DNA from: Hydractinia symbiolongicarpus
Lineage: Eukaryota; Cnidaria; Hydrozoa; Anthoathecata; Hydractiniidae
Length of the DNA: 64,000 bases
Assembly: GCF_029227915.1 (NCBI RefSeq)
Contig: NC_079881.1
Coordinates: 19,317,501 to 19,381,500 of the forward strand
Reading direction: 5' to 3'
In this document: positions 22,901 to 32,900 of the stretch, piece after piece
How the letters are laid out: the number at the start of each line of letters is the position of its first letter
Position numbering within the stretch: the first letter of the stretch is position 1
The notes under the pieces: generated by a model
What the model was told of the DNA's origin: nothing
The model's database searches: none
Seen by the model: only the letters and a program-made list of their open reading frames with translations
Translations under genes and position numbers: made by a program

Positions 22901-23137
22901 CAATACTTGAAAAAGCGCATCCAACGTGTACAGTCGTGTGCAGCCGGGTACGTTCTCCGTCGCTACTGCACCCTGAAAGATGTGACAAGTTTGGGTTGGC
23001 TTCTTGTTGAGCAACGTTGTGAATTGGACCTCTCGATCGCAGGTTTCAAAGCTTTAAACGATGAAAAGTGGCCGGACTACTTGTCTATGAAAAAGCTCAA
23101 GTTCAAAAGGATCTCCGATCTATTGATAATGGAATAA
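19985..23137 (+). CDS. LINE B ORF: 2A - PHD-like finger - APE endonuclease - reverse transcriptase
   Basis: The first ATG in frame is 19985 (the open frame extends upstream to a GTG at 19943), giving 1050 residues. Residues about 83-90 are a canonical 2A site. It is followed by a PHD-like Cys/His finger (CQYC, CTSC, CHASC, WICSKC). The APE endonuclease contains INTQSL, CVTETWL, GGGVGIYL, GDFNIDLL and SDHD. The RT has FRPVSILPILSKIFERVIL, FRKGHSTTTLLL, motif A VMIDYSKAFDTIDH, GVPQGSILGPILFN and catalytic YADD. The protein nicks target DNA and reverse transcribes its own RNA. A frameshift near 23090 displaces the last ~70 residues into the frame 23068-23304, so this copy probably makes a protein with an altered C-terminus. 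Confidence 0.85.
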   Translation: MRKTSENRPSLRLTLLSTIFLSQLLIRKCQFITSNGIESHETTYGSIRETFTVTLLWAQGTKLQTRKLNNKHLLHLLLYLSADIEPNPGPSPCQYCFKTVRCNQKRLRCTSCMNICHASCTTVNCKPLPSREETPWICSKCTHSELPFQNISTDQNPPVEVEPTADWKVSSEHIKALRDNRNHTSIATINTQSLLSSLTEFKQMIEDYNFDIVCVTETWLQNKTQEKYVQIPDYVFKGNHRGSKGGGVGIYLKESITFKERTDIPKIDPSIEQFWVEVNGKNKNSHYLVGCIYQPSSKEGEKREWCDKFEHLLSQVYAKWHGPIVICGDFNIDLLTKSVSQETYMNILNTFDLSQHVTKPTRKDKTLIDHISTNLPEKIIHQNVIKTDEISDHDLGYVIINIRKQRFEPRYKVIRDEKRFSLNDYITDFSQLPFNIVYAVDDPNDKVSMLNHLITECLSRHAPLKRTRFTRPPAPWMQDPIINNSKNALEEIRKTKSRDNSEYVKLRNNHKKIIRKVKSKFILKSLSSSNPKEVWKTIHRILKPPTARIKFDPDKLNDHYTTLASRLCEKENVPLNHKQLISALPLDTEQLLQMHETTYEEANKIIRNLRSDCSSGHDNIPVKFLKPVHDYITSPLVHIINSCITTRSFPDLWKLTRVCPIPKVANPTVAKDFRPVSILPILSKIFERVILNQILTFVESKVYNTTQSGFRKGHSTTTLLLKLRDDIVKAMNKNDITIAVMIDYSKAFDTIDHSILVRKLSRLGFGQSIISLIVSYLSNRKQYVQVDDRKSQTKNIFFGVPQGSILGPILFNIYVTDLPNEIQTPSIQYADDTTLCKSCPKQNLFESIKAIELDLTSLCNWSRDNGLIFNSDKLQMMVIRKPRSLPSDRSYLLRSEGRSVRQELYVKILCIQMDENLSWLPQVNYATKSAYANLQTIKRFKRFTLYRVRKTLAESLVLSKLSYCNTVYAQIPQYLKKRIQRVQSCAAGYVLRRYCTLKDVTSLGWLLVEQRCELDLSIAGFKALNDEKWPDYLSMKKLKFKRISDLLIME
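20231..20254 (+). other. 2A ribosome-skipping site (DIEPNPGP)
   Basis: Codons 20231-20254 encode DIEPNPGP, an exact match to the 2A consensus D-(V/I)-E-x-N-P-G-P, preceded by the hydrophobic LLHLLLYLSA. Ribosome skipping is expected between the Gly codon (20249) and the Pro codon (20252), releasing an ~89-residue leader from the rest. 2A sequences in this position of CR1/L2-type LINEs are known from several animals. Confidence 0.85.
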
Positions 23138-23745
23138 TGATTGAACCTGGTGAAAATGGCACTTTCAACAACCAAGTGTCTAAAGTTTTTAATGATTTGC
23201 CAAAAAATATACGTAACCTAGATTCAATTTCAACATTTTACAGTCAAACGAAAAAATATTTTTTAGATAAATCAATCGCCATTGCCTTAGCAAGGGAAGG
23301 CTAGGTTCTCCGATTGTATAAGTATTTCCTTATCAATTTCTGCTAAACCAACTCTATCAAGCGCGGGTCCGAGTTTCCATATTTTTCAACCTCCACCAAG
23401 TTACCAAGATTTTCTTATTTCCAAATCTCGTTTAGACATATCGAAACATATGATAATCCCTGAGCCTCCACAGTGAGCCTTCCTATGCTTGGGTTTTATA
23501 TAGTATACGAAGTCTTTCAGAGTCGAAGGAGACCTTCCGCCGATATACAACTATAGCCTATGCTTTTCCTCTATTTAATCTATCAACAACCATTTAACAA
23601 AACCTAAATCTACAACTCTTATTGAAACCTAGATCTCCATGCTTCTTGTATCATTTTTGTTCTAAACTTTTTATTCTTATTGTTGTTATTATTATGTTAT
23701 TATAGGGATAAGAACCATTGTATAATGGAACCCAAATAAATGTCA

Positions 23746-23776
<31 letters not shown>

Positions 23777-24785
23777 TTCAAAATCATTTGTGTAACAGAA
23801 ACCTGGCTAAAGGAACACATGGTTACGAATTCAAATTTTAACATTCCGGGTTATAAGTCAATACATCAACCACGTTCAGGAAATATGAGTGGTGGTGGCA
23901 CATGTCTCTTTATACACAACTCTATTACTTATAAATTAAGACTGTGACTGTGAATCATTAACCGTTAAACTTATAAACAAAAACACTAGAAATATAATTG
24001 TGACTGTTATGTATAGAAAACCTGCTTCAAAGAATTTAAACGACACTTTAAATCACACCTTACTAAACTAATCACTTAAATAAGCACATTTACATTGCCG
24101 GAGATCTAAATTTAAACATTCTTGAATATACATCAAATAATGAAGTAAAAACCTTTGTAGATACGCTCCTTCAACATAATCTTATTTCAACAATAACCAA
24201 ACCTAGGAGAGTGACTTTGACTTCTGCTACCATAATTGATAACATAATCACAAATAATTTCAGTATTGCTCGCATCCTGCGAAATATTCTTTTTTAATTA
24301 TTAGTTCAATTTTATAAAACTGAATTCAACGATCTGGGGGTTACGCCAGTAGGTCATAAATATAACACAAAAGTCTCGCCCTCGTAAATCCTCAAATTTG
24401 CTCGCAAGAGAAGCCCGTACAGCAGTCACCTATAAAGTATAGTTTTGCTACACGATTTGTTTAATCGATATATAAGACGGCCCTAGAGGTGTCATATTCA
24501 CGACAGAGTTCTTTTTCCGTTCTCGTTTTCTGTAAACAATGCTGGTTTACCAAAAATAATTTGGTACAGTCATCGTTTTTGTTGTCAACCCACTGGGATT
24601 TGATTTCTTTAAAGCATATTGAGACAAGATGTCATGGAATATGATAAATGTGTTGTTAACTTGATATTTTAATGAGGATTGTAGTCACATTGCTTATCTG
24701 AATGTGGTCCATAAATAAGTATAAGCTTGTCAACTGTTAACTGTGGCATAGTTCGTTATGTTTAAAAAATCAATGTTTCAACGTA

Positions 24786-27436
24786 GAACAACTGCCTGTA
24801 CCATTATATACTGCCGAAGTTCAAAAGTTTGACGATCCTGCATTTTTAAAAATAAGCCAAGACAGTATAGAACACTCTATTAATTTAATAAATTTAAAAA
24901 ACTCTCTTGTGACTCAAGTTTTATTTGCCGTAGAGGTTGCTCAAAAGTTAGCTCTGCAGCAGCTGCTTGCCGAAACAAGGGAAAAAATCAAGGTAATACG
25001 TCGGGCAGAGAGACGTCTAAGGAAGAAGGTTAGGTTCAAGAAGGCACAGTCTGCTTTCAGGACAAACCTGTTTGCAGCTGGTAAAGCCTTGCTTGATCCT
25101 AAGTGTGCAGCCACACTGCGTGTCGATCAACAGACATTACACAATTATAAATCTTTGGTTGTCAAGGATGAATTGTATGACGTTCCCTTGTGTAATCTAG
25201 AAGGTCTTCCTGCTGCCCCTTCTATAACGAAAATTTTTCCCTCACATTCTCTTAAATACAAAGACTTTTTAACGCTTTTAGCAACCAGAAGGAATGCGTC
25301 ATCTCCTGGTTTAAACGCTATTCCCTATAAAGTTTATAAAAAGTGTCCCAAAATAAATACCCTCTTGTTCAATGTTTTTAAATCTTGTATAAAAAATTGT
25401 GTCGTCCCTGTTCAATGGCGTAATGCTCGTGAAATTTATATTCCAAAAACCAAAACTCCTATGGAGTCAAACATAAAAGACTTTCGACCAATTGCACTTC
25501 TAAATGTCGAAGGTAAGCTTCTTTTCAGCCTCGTATCAAGGCGTTTAGAAACTCATATGATAACAAATAACAAATTTATCAATACATCTGTTCAGAAGGG
25601 ATGTGTGGAAAAGGTTCCAGGCTGCTGGGAACACATGTCGATGGTTTGGTCAGCACTTAAAGATGCCCGCTCTTCTAAGTCGGATCTAGCTACCATCTGG
25701 CTAGATATAGCAAGTGCTTACCCTTGAATTCCTCATTGACTTATCTTTTTTGCCAGCGCTATGGTGTTCCTCCACAGTGGATTTCTTTTATTAGAGATTA
25801 TTACATTGGCATCTACAGCAAATCATTCTCTTCCCTTGCACCAAGTAATTGGCATAAACATTCGCGGGGAGTTTTTGCAGGCTGTACACTATCCATTATC
25901 CTTTTTCTTGCAGGCATCAATATTATTCTTGAGTATACATTACTGGCTTCCGCTCCCAGGTTTATCACATCAAGCAAAGTGTCACTCCCCTTAATTAGAG
26001 CCTTTATGGACGATATCAACCTGATGTCTTCATCAGTGTCTGGTACCCAAACGCTTTTGTCCAGGTGTGCTGCAGCACTAAAACGGGCTGGCATGGATTT
26101 TCGTGCCAACAAATCACGCAGCATCGTGATCATAAAAGGTAAGTCCCTCAATTCAACTCCTTTTGCTCTCCAAAAGCCTGCTGACCCCACAGACTTCTCT
26201 TCCTACATTCCTTCTATCCATTCCATGCCTGTGCGATTTCTAGGCCGTATTATGGATGGTTCTATCTCCGATAGGAAGGCTACTGACGAACTTGAGAAGT
26301 TATCTGCAGGGGTTTCTATTATTGACAAGTCGTTTTATAAAGGCCCTCAGAAGCTGTGGATTTTACAACATCTATTAATCCCGCGCATTCAGTGGCCACT
26401 GCTGATATACGAAGTCTCAATGTCTTGTGTCGGCACCCTTGTCAGTAATGTGTCAGTATTTATAAGGAAATGGCTCAATCTTCACCATTCTACCACTAAT
26501 TTATGTCTTTATGATTCCAGCTCACCTTGCTCTCTACCGATAAAAAGCCTAACTTCCATACTCAAGTCCGCTAAGATCAGTGGACACTTGCTGCTAAGGG
26601 ATTCTAAAGATCCATTGGTTTCGGCAGCTGTATCAATATTAAAGGCTGGTAGATGGAGCGTGTCCAATTCAGTCAGAATTGCTGAAGCAGAATTAAAGAT
26701 TAAAGAAATTATAGGTTTAGGTCTCTGTCCTAAGCCTAAGGGAACTTCTCTTAGACAGTCTCATTCTTTCAGGAAATTAGTATCGGTGACTGCAAAAGAA
26801 ATTGATGGTGAAAAGGATATAAGCAGAGCTTTGCAACTACAGGTACAAGGAAGTTGGACCAGATGGGACAACTACATTAAGAACGACCTCTCCTGGAAGT
26901 CCTTGCTTGCCATGCCACCAAACCTGTTGTCGTTCTGTTTAAGCTCCACCTATGATGTTCTTCCTTTTCCGAGTAATTTAAGGCATTGGCGTATATGTAC
27001 CGAATCCTTCTGTTTCTTGTGTGGAAAACAAGTCTGCACTACAGCTCACATTTTAGGGGCCTGCAAAACGGCTTTAACACAGGGTAGATTTACGTTTCGT
27101 CACGACTCTGTCTTGCGCGAACTTTCACAGTTGATCACCACGTTTTCCAAATCTATTTCCTCTCCTGTAAAGCACCTAAATAATGTAAAATTTGTTAAAG
27201 CAGGTGGTCACTCATCTAGCAAAAAATCAAAACCGGTAGGCCTTTTGCATCTTGCCACTGACTGGTTATTTCTTTCAGATTTAAATGGTGAACTTATTTT
27301 TCCTGGTCATATTGCCATAACATCGCTTAGACCAGATCTTGTCCTGTATTCCAACAACAGCAAACGTGTTATTTTAATTGAACTTACATGCCCTTGTGAG
27401 GAAAACATGGAAACCTGGCACTCCAAAACGCTCTAA
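24786..27436 (+). pseudogene. RT - CCHC finger - restriction-like endonuclease part of polyprotein
   Basis: The coding frame is open from at least 24786. N-terminal region: FAVEVAQKLALQQLLAETRE and a basic RRAERRLRKKVRFKKAQ block. RT motifs: SSPGLNAIPYKVYKKCP, DFRPIALLNVEGKLLFSLVS, motif A IWLDIASAYP, RGVFAGCTLSIILF, and motif C AFMDDINLM (26002-26013). A CCHC knuckle (CFLCGKQVCTTAHILGAC, about 27011-27064) follows. The RLE of the PD-(D/E)XK type has RPDLVLYS, then VILIELTCPCEENMETWHSK. This order (RT, CCHC, RLE) is that of the R2/R4/NeSL/HERO grade of non-LTR elements. One frameshift lies at about 25720, and another just after 27430. The clade is not settled. Confidence 0.8.
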
Positions 27437-27477
27437 ATACATCCCTTTGATAAAATATCATCGAGCATAATGGATGG

Positions 27478-28650
27478 CACGTAAATCTGTTCGAGATCGA
27501 AGTGGGTGCACGTGGATATTGCTCTCTGTCAGCCGTCAGGAAATTAGGCGACATTTGTTTAAAAACATCCTGCATTTGGCTATCCAGGAACTCAATTACG
27601 TTGAACCAAGGCAGCTGCAATCTTGTGCCAGGCTCTACATCTGTGCCTACCCCTCTATTGCCAAAGGTTACAAGCCCGCAGCAACAACAACAGCATCAAC
27701 AACGAAGGCCAACTGTGGATAAAAGTCACTCACACCCGGACCCAGAACCGCCTACCAACAGCACTCCAGCAAAACCAACTCATGCTGGTCTGATTAATAA
27801 AGGGAATACATGCTATGCTAATTCTATCCTGCAAGCATTATCTGTAACTCCTGCACTTTGGTCACAAAGTGCATCGGAGTCCTCTTTTGTTTCCCCCCTG
27901 GCCAAGTCCGTCTTGCTGACTATGTCTCTGTTGTCTAAATCCACCTCAGTTGTAGACCCTTCCGCCTTTCTCCAAGCGTTACAACGTAAGATGTCCAATG
28001 CTAGGAACAACCCATTCAATATTAACACACAGCGGATGTTCCTGAGATTCTACCTCATGTATTAAACGAGTTGACAGGGCCATCAGTTATCGCTAACAAT
28101 ATTATTACCAACAAAGTAACTACAACAATATCTTGTAATTCATGCCTCTTGTCTTCCAGTAGGGAGGAAAGTATGTCCATTCTGCCACTCCCTGTTTCAA
28201 ACAACATAACAGGCTCCATTAAAGCTTTTTTGCAACCAGAATATATGTCTGGAAATGACAGATGGATGTGCCCACAGTGCTCTTCCCTTCAAGACAGTAC
28301 CCGGGAAACTGTCTTCAACCAGTGTGGAGATATACTGATCATCCAACTGAAAAGGTTTAACTGTATCCAAGGAAGATCTGTGAAAAATAATAAATTTGTT
28401 TCTTGCCTCGCCCAAGGTCACGACTCCCTAAAAGTTTATTCCCATCCTGCGGAGAATATATCATTCACAAACCAATATAAATTAACCGCCACTGTTAATC
28501 ATTCAGGCACACTGGCGGCTGGTCACTACTGGGCTTTCATAAAAGATCAGGGTGTTAATACATGGTTAAAATGTGATGATAGGGCAGTGATTAGTGTCAA
28601 ACCATCTGATCTAGATAACTCCACAGTGTATGTGTTATTTTTTGTCAAAA
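27478..28650 (+). pseudogene. end of RLE domain fused to USP (C19) deubiquitinase
   Basis: The frame from 27478 begins with HVNLFEIEVGARGYC and IWLSRN, the usual C-terminal end of the RLE domain in this grade. With no stop it runs through a Gln/Pro-rich linker (PQQQQQHQQRRP, EPPTNSTPAKP) into a USP domain. The Cys box is GLINKGNTCYANSILQAL with the catalytic Cys codon at 27811-27813. A 1-nt lesion near 28035-28065 shifts the frame at the Q-D box. In the next frame (28071 on) come zinc pairs CNSC and CPQC, IIQLKRF, the His box GTLAAGHYWAF (His 28524-28526), and CDDRAV (Asp near 28575). All triad residues are present, so the enzyme decayed recently. The frame runs to 28829, but sister copies stop near 28650. 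Predicted role: removal of ubiquitin from the element's own or host proteins. Confidence 0.8.
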
Positions 28651-29495
28651 GTACATTATATCAAAAGGGGGAGGGATCTCTTTTTCCTAGCAGTTTGAAA
28701 TTACCCCTGCTGTGTGTTTTACATACAGTTTACCGTTATTCACGAGTTCGCTCACTCGCCGCTTTCCTAGAAAGCAATTATAAGAAGCTTAGCAAGGGGG
28801 CTTGGCAATTGCCTTGTCTTTGGGTGTAACGACCCCAGTTATAACCCCAGTTCCGTAGGGAGGCTAAGTTGGCTCACTTAGTCTACAGGGTTAACGATCC
28901 TGCTATACCTGATGTTTCGAAGAAGCTATATAAGGGGTTTTCATTTCTATCTTTCTTGTTTCCGTGACTTTACATCAACGTTCATTACTCCACTGTCTTC
29001 AGGCTGGTCCTGACTTACGGCTGGTCCTGACTTACGGCTGGTCCTGACTTACGGCTGGTCCGAAGCAAATGGCTGGTCCAAAGCGACAACTACCCGTGTA
29101 AGGCTGAGTGTTGGGATCCCGTAACACATGTGGAAAGCTACTGCCAGGTTCACAAGTCCTGGCGCTCGGGTGGTTGTCTACTCATATTTATAGTTTTATA
29201 TTTATTTATTTATTTTTATAGTAAATTCTTTGTTGTATTGTTGTCGTTATGTCTGTCTTCTGTTTTCATGTTGTCAGTTTTTGTGTACCGACCGTTAGTT
29301 GTACGTATTGTATTGTGTAGAGAGGGTTGTTTGGTTCAATTACCTTGAATCTACAGATTATCCTTGCAAAAAGGGAGATCTTGCATTGCGTTTTGAACTT
29401 TAGAGGGTGTAACCTCTACAGTTTTAACTTCAAGGGTCGTTAGACCAGTTCCATCATCACAGCTTGCTGTCTTGTTATCTCAAAATCATCGTACG
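28651..29495 (+). repeat. USP1-type 3' region with conserved hairpins
   Basis: Shared with 13122-13960 and 16251-17000 (minus) and 55200-55925 (plus). Landmarks in order: a GGGGGAGG tract, an AGCAAGGGGGCTTG module with hairpin GGGT/ACCC (28822-28835), a GGGTTAACGATCCTGCTATACC block, a CCAGG/CCTGG hairpin (29144-29162) and the terminal ACAG-CTTG-CTGT hairpin (29459-29470). At 29018-29066 a 17-bp unit (ggctggtcctgacttac) is repeated in tandem about three times, only in this copy. Likely role: recognition of element RNA by its RT. Confidence 0.7.
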
Positions 29496-29660
29496 TTATA
29501 AAGTTAATTCTTTAGATTAGAATTGAGTTATAAGTTGAGGGCAAAAAATTTACCAAAAGTCGTAAATTCATTCAACCTTTGTAAATCATGCATGAAACAA
29601 TACTTGTTTTCACTTCCATATAACAGTTTTCCAGCACAGCTTTCATAGAAAAGGGTTACC
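29496..29660. other. flank between USP element and BEL insertion
   Basis: A short frame (FNLCKSCMKQYLFSLPYNSF) has LINE-like flavour, but I cannot assign it. It should join the sequence after 37293 if the BEL element is removed. Confidence 0.3.
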
Positions 29661-29973
29661 TGTTACTGCGCGTTGTTGTTCGGTTCACATAAAAAGACAG
29701 AATTTTGTAAGATTCAACAGTTTCTTTCCAATAATAATGTACAAATCCTCAAAATCCGTAGTAAACTGTTCTCGCTGTTCACAACGCTAAGCAATTGTTT
29801 TACACAGAAATACAACTCTTTTTATACACAAAAGTGACACAAAAACATAACAATTACTGCACAGCTACGATACGCACGACTAACACACACAATGACATTA
29901 GCGCACCACAAGGGACAACTCAAACACACAAACTATAATTGTCTCTAAACGAAATCCCATAGGGGCCATTTCA
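29661..29973 (-). repeat. 3' LTR of BEL element
   Basis: 313 bp; differs from 36981-37293 at four bases. On the minus strand a purine-rich tract (CTTGAGGGGAGCC) at about 29977-29989 lies directly upstream and is the likely polypurine tract. Confidence 0.92.
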
Positions 29974-29990
29974 TATGGCTCCCCTCAAGT

Positions 29991-32900
29991 TCATCTTGAA
30001 AATTGTGGCTCCTCGTCGGGGATTCGATATTCTAACAATTGTATCAATTTCGTGATTGGTCGATCCAATATTGTACCAGCACGGCTACCAAGCTTCACGC
30101 TACAACTCCGAACCTTTCCATCTGCACCCGTTTTTACAGCCACCACTCTTGCCAGTGGCCACCGTCCTCTTTCACAATCCTCATTTTGCACCATCACTAT
30201 ATCACCGGCAGCAAAATTTCGTTCGTTTTTATTCCACTTTGTTCGTGTCTGTAGTGAACACAGATATTCGCATTTCCATCGTCTCCAGAACATATCCAAC
30301 ACATACTGAGCTCTTTTCCACTGTTTCCTGCAATATAACGACGCTTCTTCAAAATTACCAGGAGGCGGTAAAACTACCTTTGATTTCATCGTTAGAAGAG
30401 CAGGTGGTAAAATTGGTGTTGCACTGTTTGCATCGCTGATTGCTTCGACGCATAAAGCTCTAGAGTTAACGATACTTTTTGCTTCTGTTAAAATAGTGTG
30501 CAGCGATTCTTCACTCAAACGCGAGCCATTATGATTGAAAAGATCTTTTAATATTGCGCGCACAGATCGAATCTGGCGCTCCCATACTCCACCCATGTGC
30601 GAAGCAGCAGGTGTATTCCTCTTCCAGAGAATCCAATCACAACCAACACTTTGAAGGAATTGTTTAACTTTCGCGTTGTCCATTTGTTTTAATGCCTTTA
30701 TGAACTCGGTCTTGGTGCCGACAAAGTTAGTGCCGTTGTCGCTTCTCATCGTTCGAATGTTTCCTCTTCTAGCAACAAACTGTCGCAAAGCTAGAATGAA
30801 GGAGTCAGTTTCCAAGGTGTTGACAACTTCAATATGGATGGCTCTGCTCGCCAAACAGGTAAAGAGGCAGCCATATCTTTTTACAAACTTTCGATATGGT
30901 TTTATGACCAATGGCCCAAAGAGATCCACTGCGCAGTATGTGAAAGGTGGGCATGCGTCTACTCGATCTTTAAGTAAATCAGCCATGACTTGCTGGCCAG
31001 CTCTTCCCCTCAATATTCTACATCGTACGCAATGATGAATCAACTGTCGTACTGCTGAGTTGATGTGTATGATCCAATATCCACGTTGCCGAATTTCTTG
31101 CAATGTTATTCCTCTCCCCGAATGGTGAGTGTTTTCGTGGCACCATCGGAGCACAAGTTCGGAAAACCAACTTTCTTTGGGAAGAATAGCAGGATATTTG
31201 AATTGATACGCTTCATCCATGTTGCACAATCTTCCACCAACTCTGAGAATTCCATCATCGTCAATGAAAGGACTCAATTTGTATAATTTGCTGCATTCTT
31301 TCAAAGCAGACTTCTTAATTTTGTCGTTTCGTCGATCTTGTCTCCATTCCTTTGAAGCAAGAGCTTTAATTTCAGAGGCAAAGTGTTGTTGTTGTACTAA
31401 TTTTATTAAACATTTTTCGGCTCGTTGAAGATCTTCAACGCACAGCACTGGGGGACTCGCCTTCTGGCTTCTTCTTGTCATACCATGACTTGGGGCTTTT
31501 ATTTTCATCTTCAGAATGTCGATAAATCGACCGACCAAGGCCATGACCCGTATGCATTTCTGTAGCCTGGAAATTCTTCTCTCGAATGTACATAAGATTC
31601 CAGAATCAGTTGCTGAAACAAATACTGAAACGCTACGTTTAAATTCGGGATCATCAGTGACACTGTTTTTCGCTGGATCGTAGGCAGCTGGCCATGCTTC
31701 CCTTTCTTCCCAGAGAAACTGAGGTCCCTTGAACCATCTACTACTCTTCTCTACATGTTTCAAACTTATGCCTCTCGAGGCATCATCGGCTGGGTTTTCA
31801 TGGGAAGGAACGTGATTCCATTGATCCAACGAAGTATTTTCTTGAATTTGTTGAATTCTATTTGCCACAAAAATATGAAAACGTCTTGATTCGTTATTAA
31901 TATAACCCAGTACTACGTTGCTGTCTGTCCAATAACATTCGTAGTCTACGACAGGCATTTCTTGCTTCAACATTACTCCGACCTTTACGGCCACAGTTGC
32001 TGCTGTCAACTCCAACCTTGGTATTGAAACCATCTTTATTGGAGCTACTCTCGATTTTCCAAGGAGTAAGCAGCAGTTGACGTTTCCTTCTACATCTCTG
32101 ATGCGAAGATACGTAGCAGTTCCGTAACTTTCATTGGATGCGTCTGAAAAATGATGGAGGGACGTTGACTCGATCTCTTTGAAATGAAGTGGTTTGACGC
32201 ATCGGTTAACTTCCAGTTTTTCAAGAAGGACGATATCTAATCGCCATCTTTCCCAAGCGATTCAAAGAGGTTCAGAGATCTCTTCGTCCCATGATGTTTT
32301 TTCTTTGCAAAGATTTTGCATAATTTTTCTACCCTTCAACAAGAACGGCGCTGCTAATCCAAGCGGGTCATAAATTGAGCTTATGGTAGCCAACACCCCT
32401 CTCTTCGACAGAGGTTTGTCTTGCATGGTTATGCCAAAACCTAGTTTGTCGTCCTCTATCGACCAATGAACACCGAGGGCCCTTTCGATCGGCAGCGATT
32501 CGTTTTTCAAGTCCAGGGACTTTATGTTCTTTGCGCGTTCTTCAGTAGGAATGGAATTGATAACCTCTCTGCTATTTGATATGAACTTTGTGAGGCGGAA
32601 GCCACCTTTGCTGCAAATTTGTATCGTTGATTTGATGATTTTGATGGCTTCTTCGATACTTTTCACGGATTTCAAAAGATCGTCGACATAAAAATCCTTC
32701 ATAATAACTTTCACAGCCTCCACACCAAATTCACTTTCGTTGTCTGTTCCACTTCTTTTCAGGGCATAGTTGAAACAACTTGGGGAGGAATTTCCACCGA
32801 ATATATGGACAGTCATGCGATGATCTACCAAATCTTTAGAGGTATCCCCATCAGGCCACCAAAGGTATCGCAAATAATCCCGTTGATTCGGCGGCACCTT

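Larger units (their letters stand above)
19858..23770 (+). mobile_element. LINE B: single-ORF CR1/L2-group LINE with N-terminal 2A peptide
   Basis: A near-full-length 3.9-kb element: a short 5' leader from 19858, one long ORF, a ~450-bp 3' UTR with AATAAA at 23734-23739, and a pure A tail (23745-23771). It splits the endonuclease of LINE A. No clear TSD was found; the LINE A frame reads straight across if the insertion site is CCTTTTA|ATTAATTT. The clean tail and the long open frame indicate a young copy. Confidence 0.85.
19621..24280 (+). pseudogene. LINE A ORF2 start (APE endonuclease), interrupted by LINE B
   Basis: ATG 19621 opens the frame MDNNASFFDIFNSN; SLLNINTRSISKNFENLKTL carries the first endonuclease block (Asn). 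LINE B interrupts at 19857. After its poly(A) the endonuclease resumes with KIICVTETWLKEH (catalytic Glu) and GGGTCLFIHNSITY. A frame change follows, then VMYRKPASKN and the region around LHCRRSKFKHS, which in another frame reads HIYIAGDLNLNIL (catalytic Asp/Asn). It ends near TIIDNIITNNFSI. Confidence 0.65.
15485..24290 (+). mobile_element. L1-like LINE (LINE A), host of nested insertions
   Basis: A plus-strand two-ORF LINE, broken by two later LINEs. ORF1 begins with ATG at 15528 and continues after LINE E at 18825. ORF2 begins near 19621, is cut at 19857 by LINE B and resumes at 23771. Removing the two insertions joins the coding frames at both points, which is the evidence for one ancestral element. 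Only the first part of the endonuclease domain remains downstream (to about 24290), where the USP element begins. No RT of LINE A is present in the window. Confidence 0.7.
24291..29495 (+). mobile_element. USP1-type RLE non-LTR retrotransposon, longest copy
   Basis: Starts in or near the remains of LINE A (about 24290) and ends at the conserved USP1 3' terminus (about 29495). It holds about 500 bp of possible 5' leader, a polyprotein region (24786-28640) and an ~850-bp structured 3' region. The BEL element lies 165 bp beyond its 3' end. The 5' boundary is inferred only from where LINE A homology stops. The TSD was not resolved. Four shorter copies of the family in this window (13122, 16251 and 55045, plus this one) share the 3' part. 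Confidence 0.75.

Noticed and set aside
23745-23771. A27 run as an assembly artefact
   Set aside because: It directly follows AATAAA and ends LINE B, so it is the natural tail.
29144-29162. tRNA-like T-arm (box B) in the USP1 3' region
   Set aside because: The loop has 9 nt instead of 7, and no A box or acceptor stem could be found at the right distance.
29130-29348. Open frame in the USP1 3' region
   Set aside because: Lies over conserved RNA hairpins and is disrupted in all sister copies.
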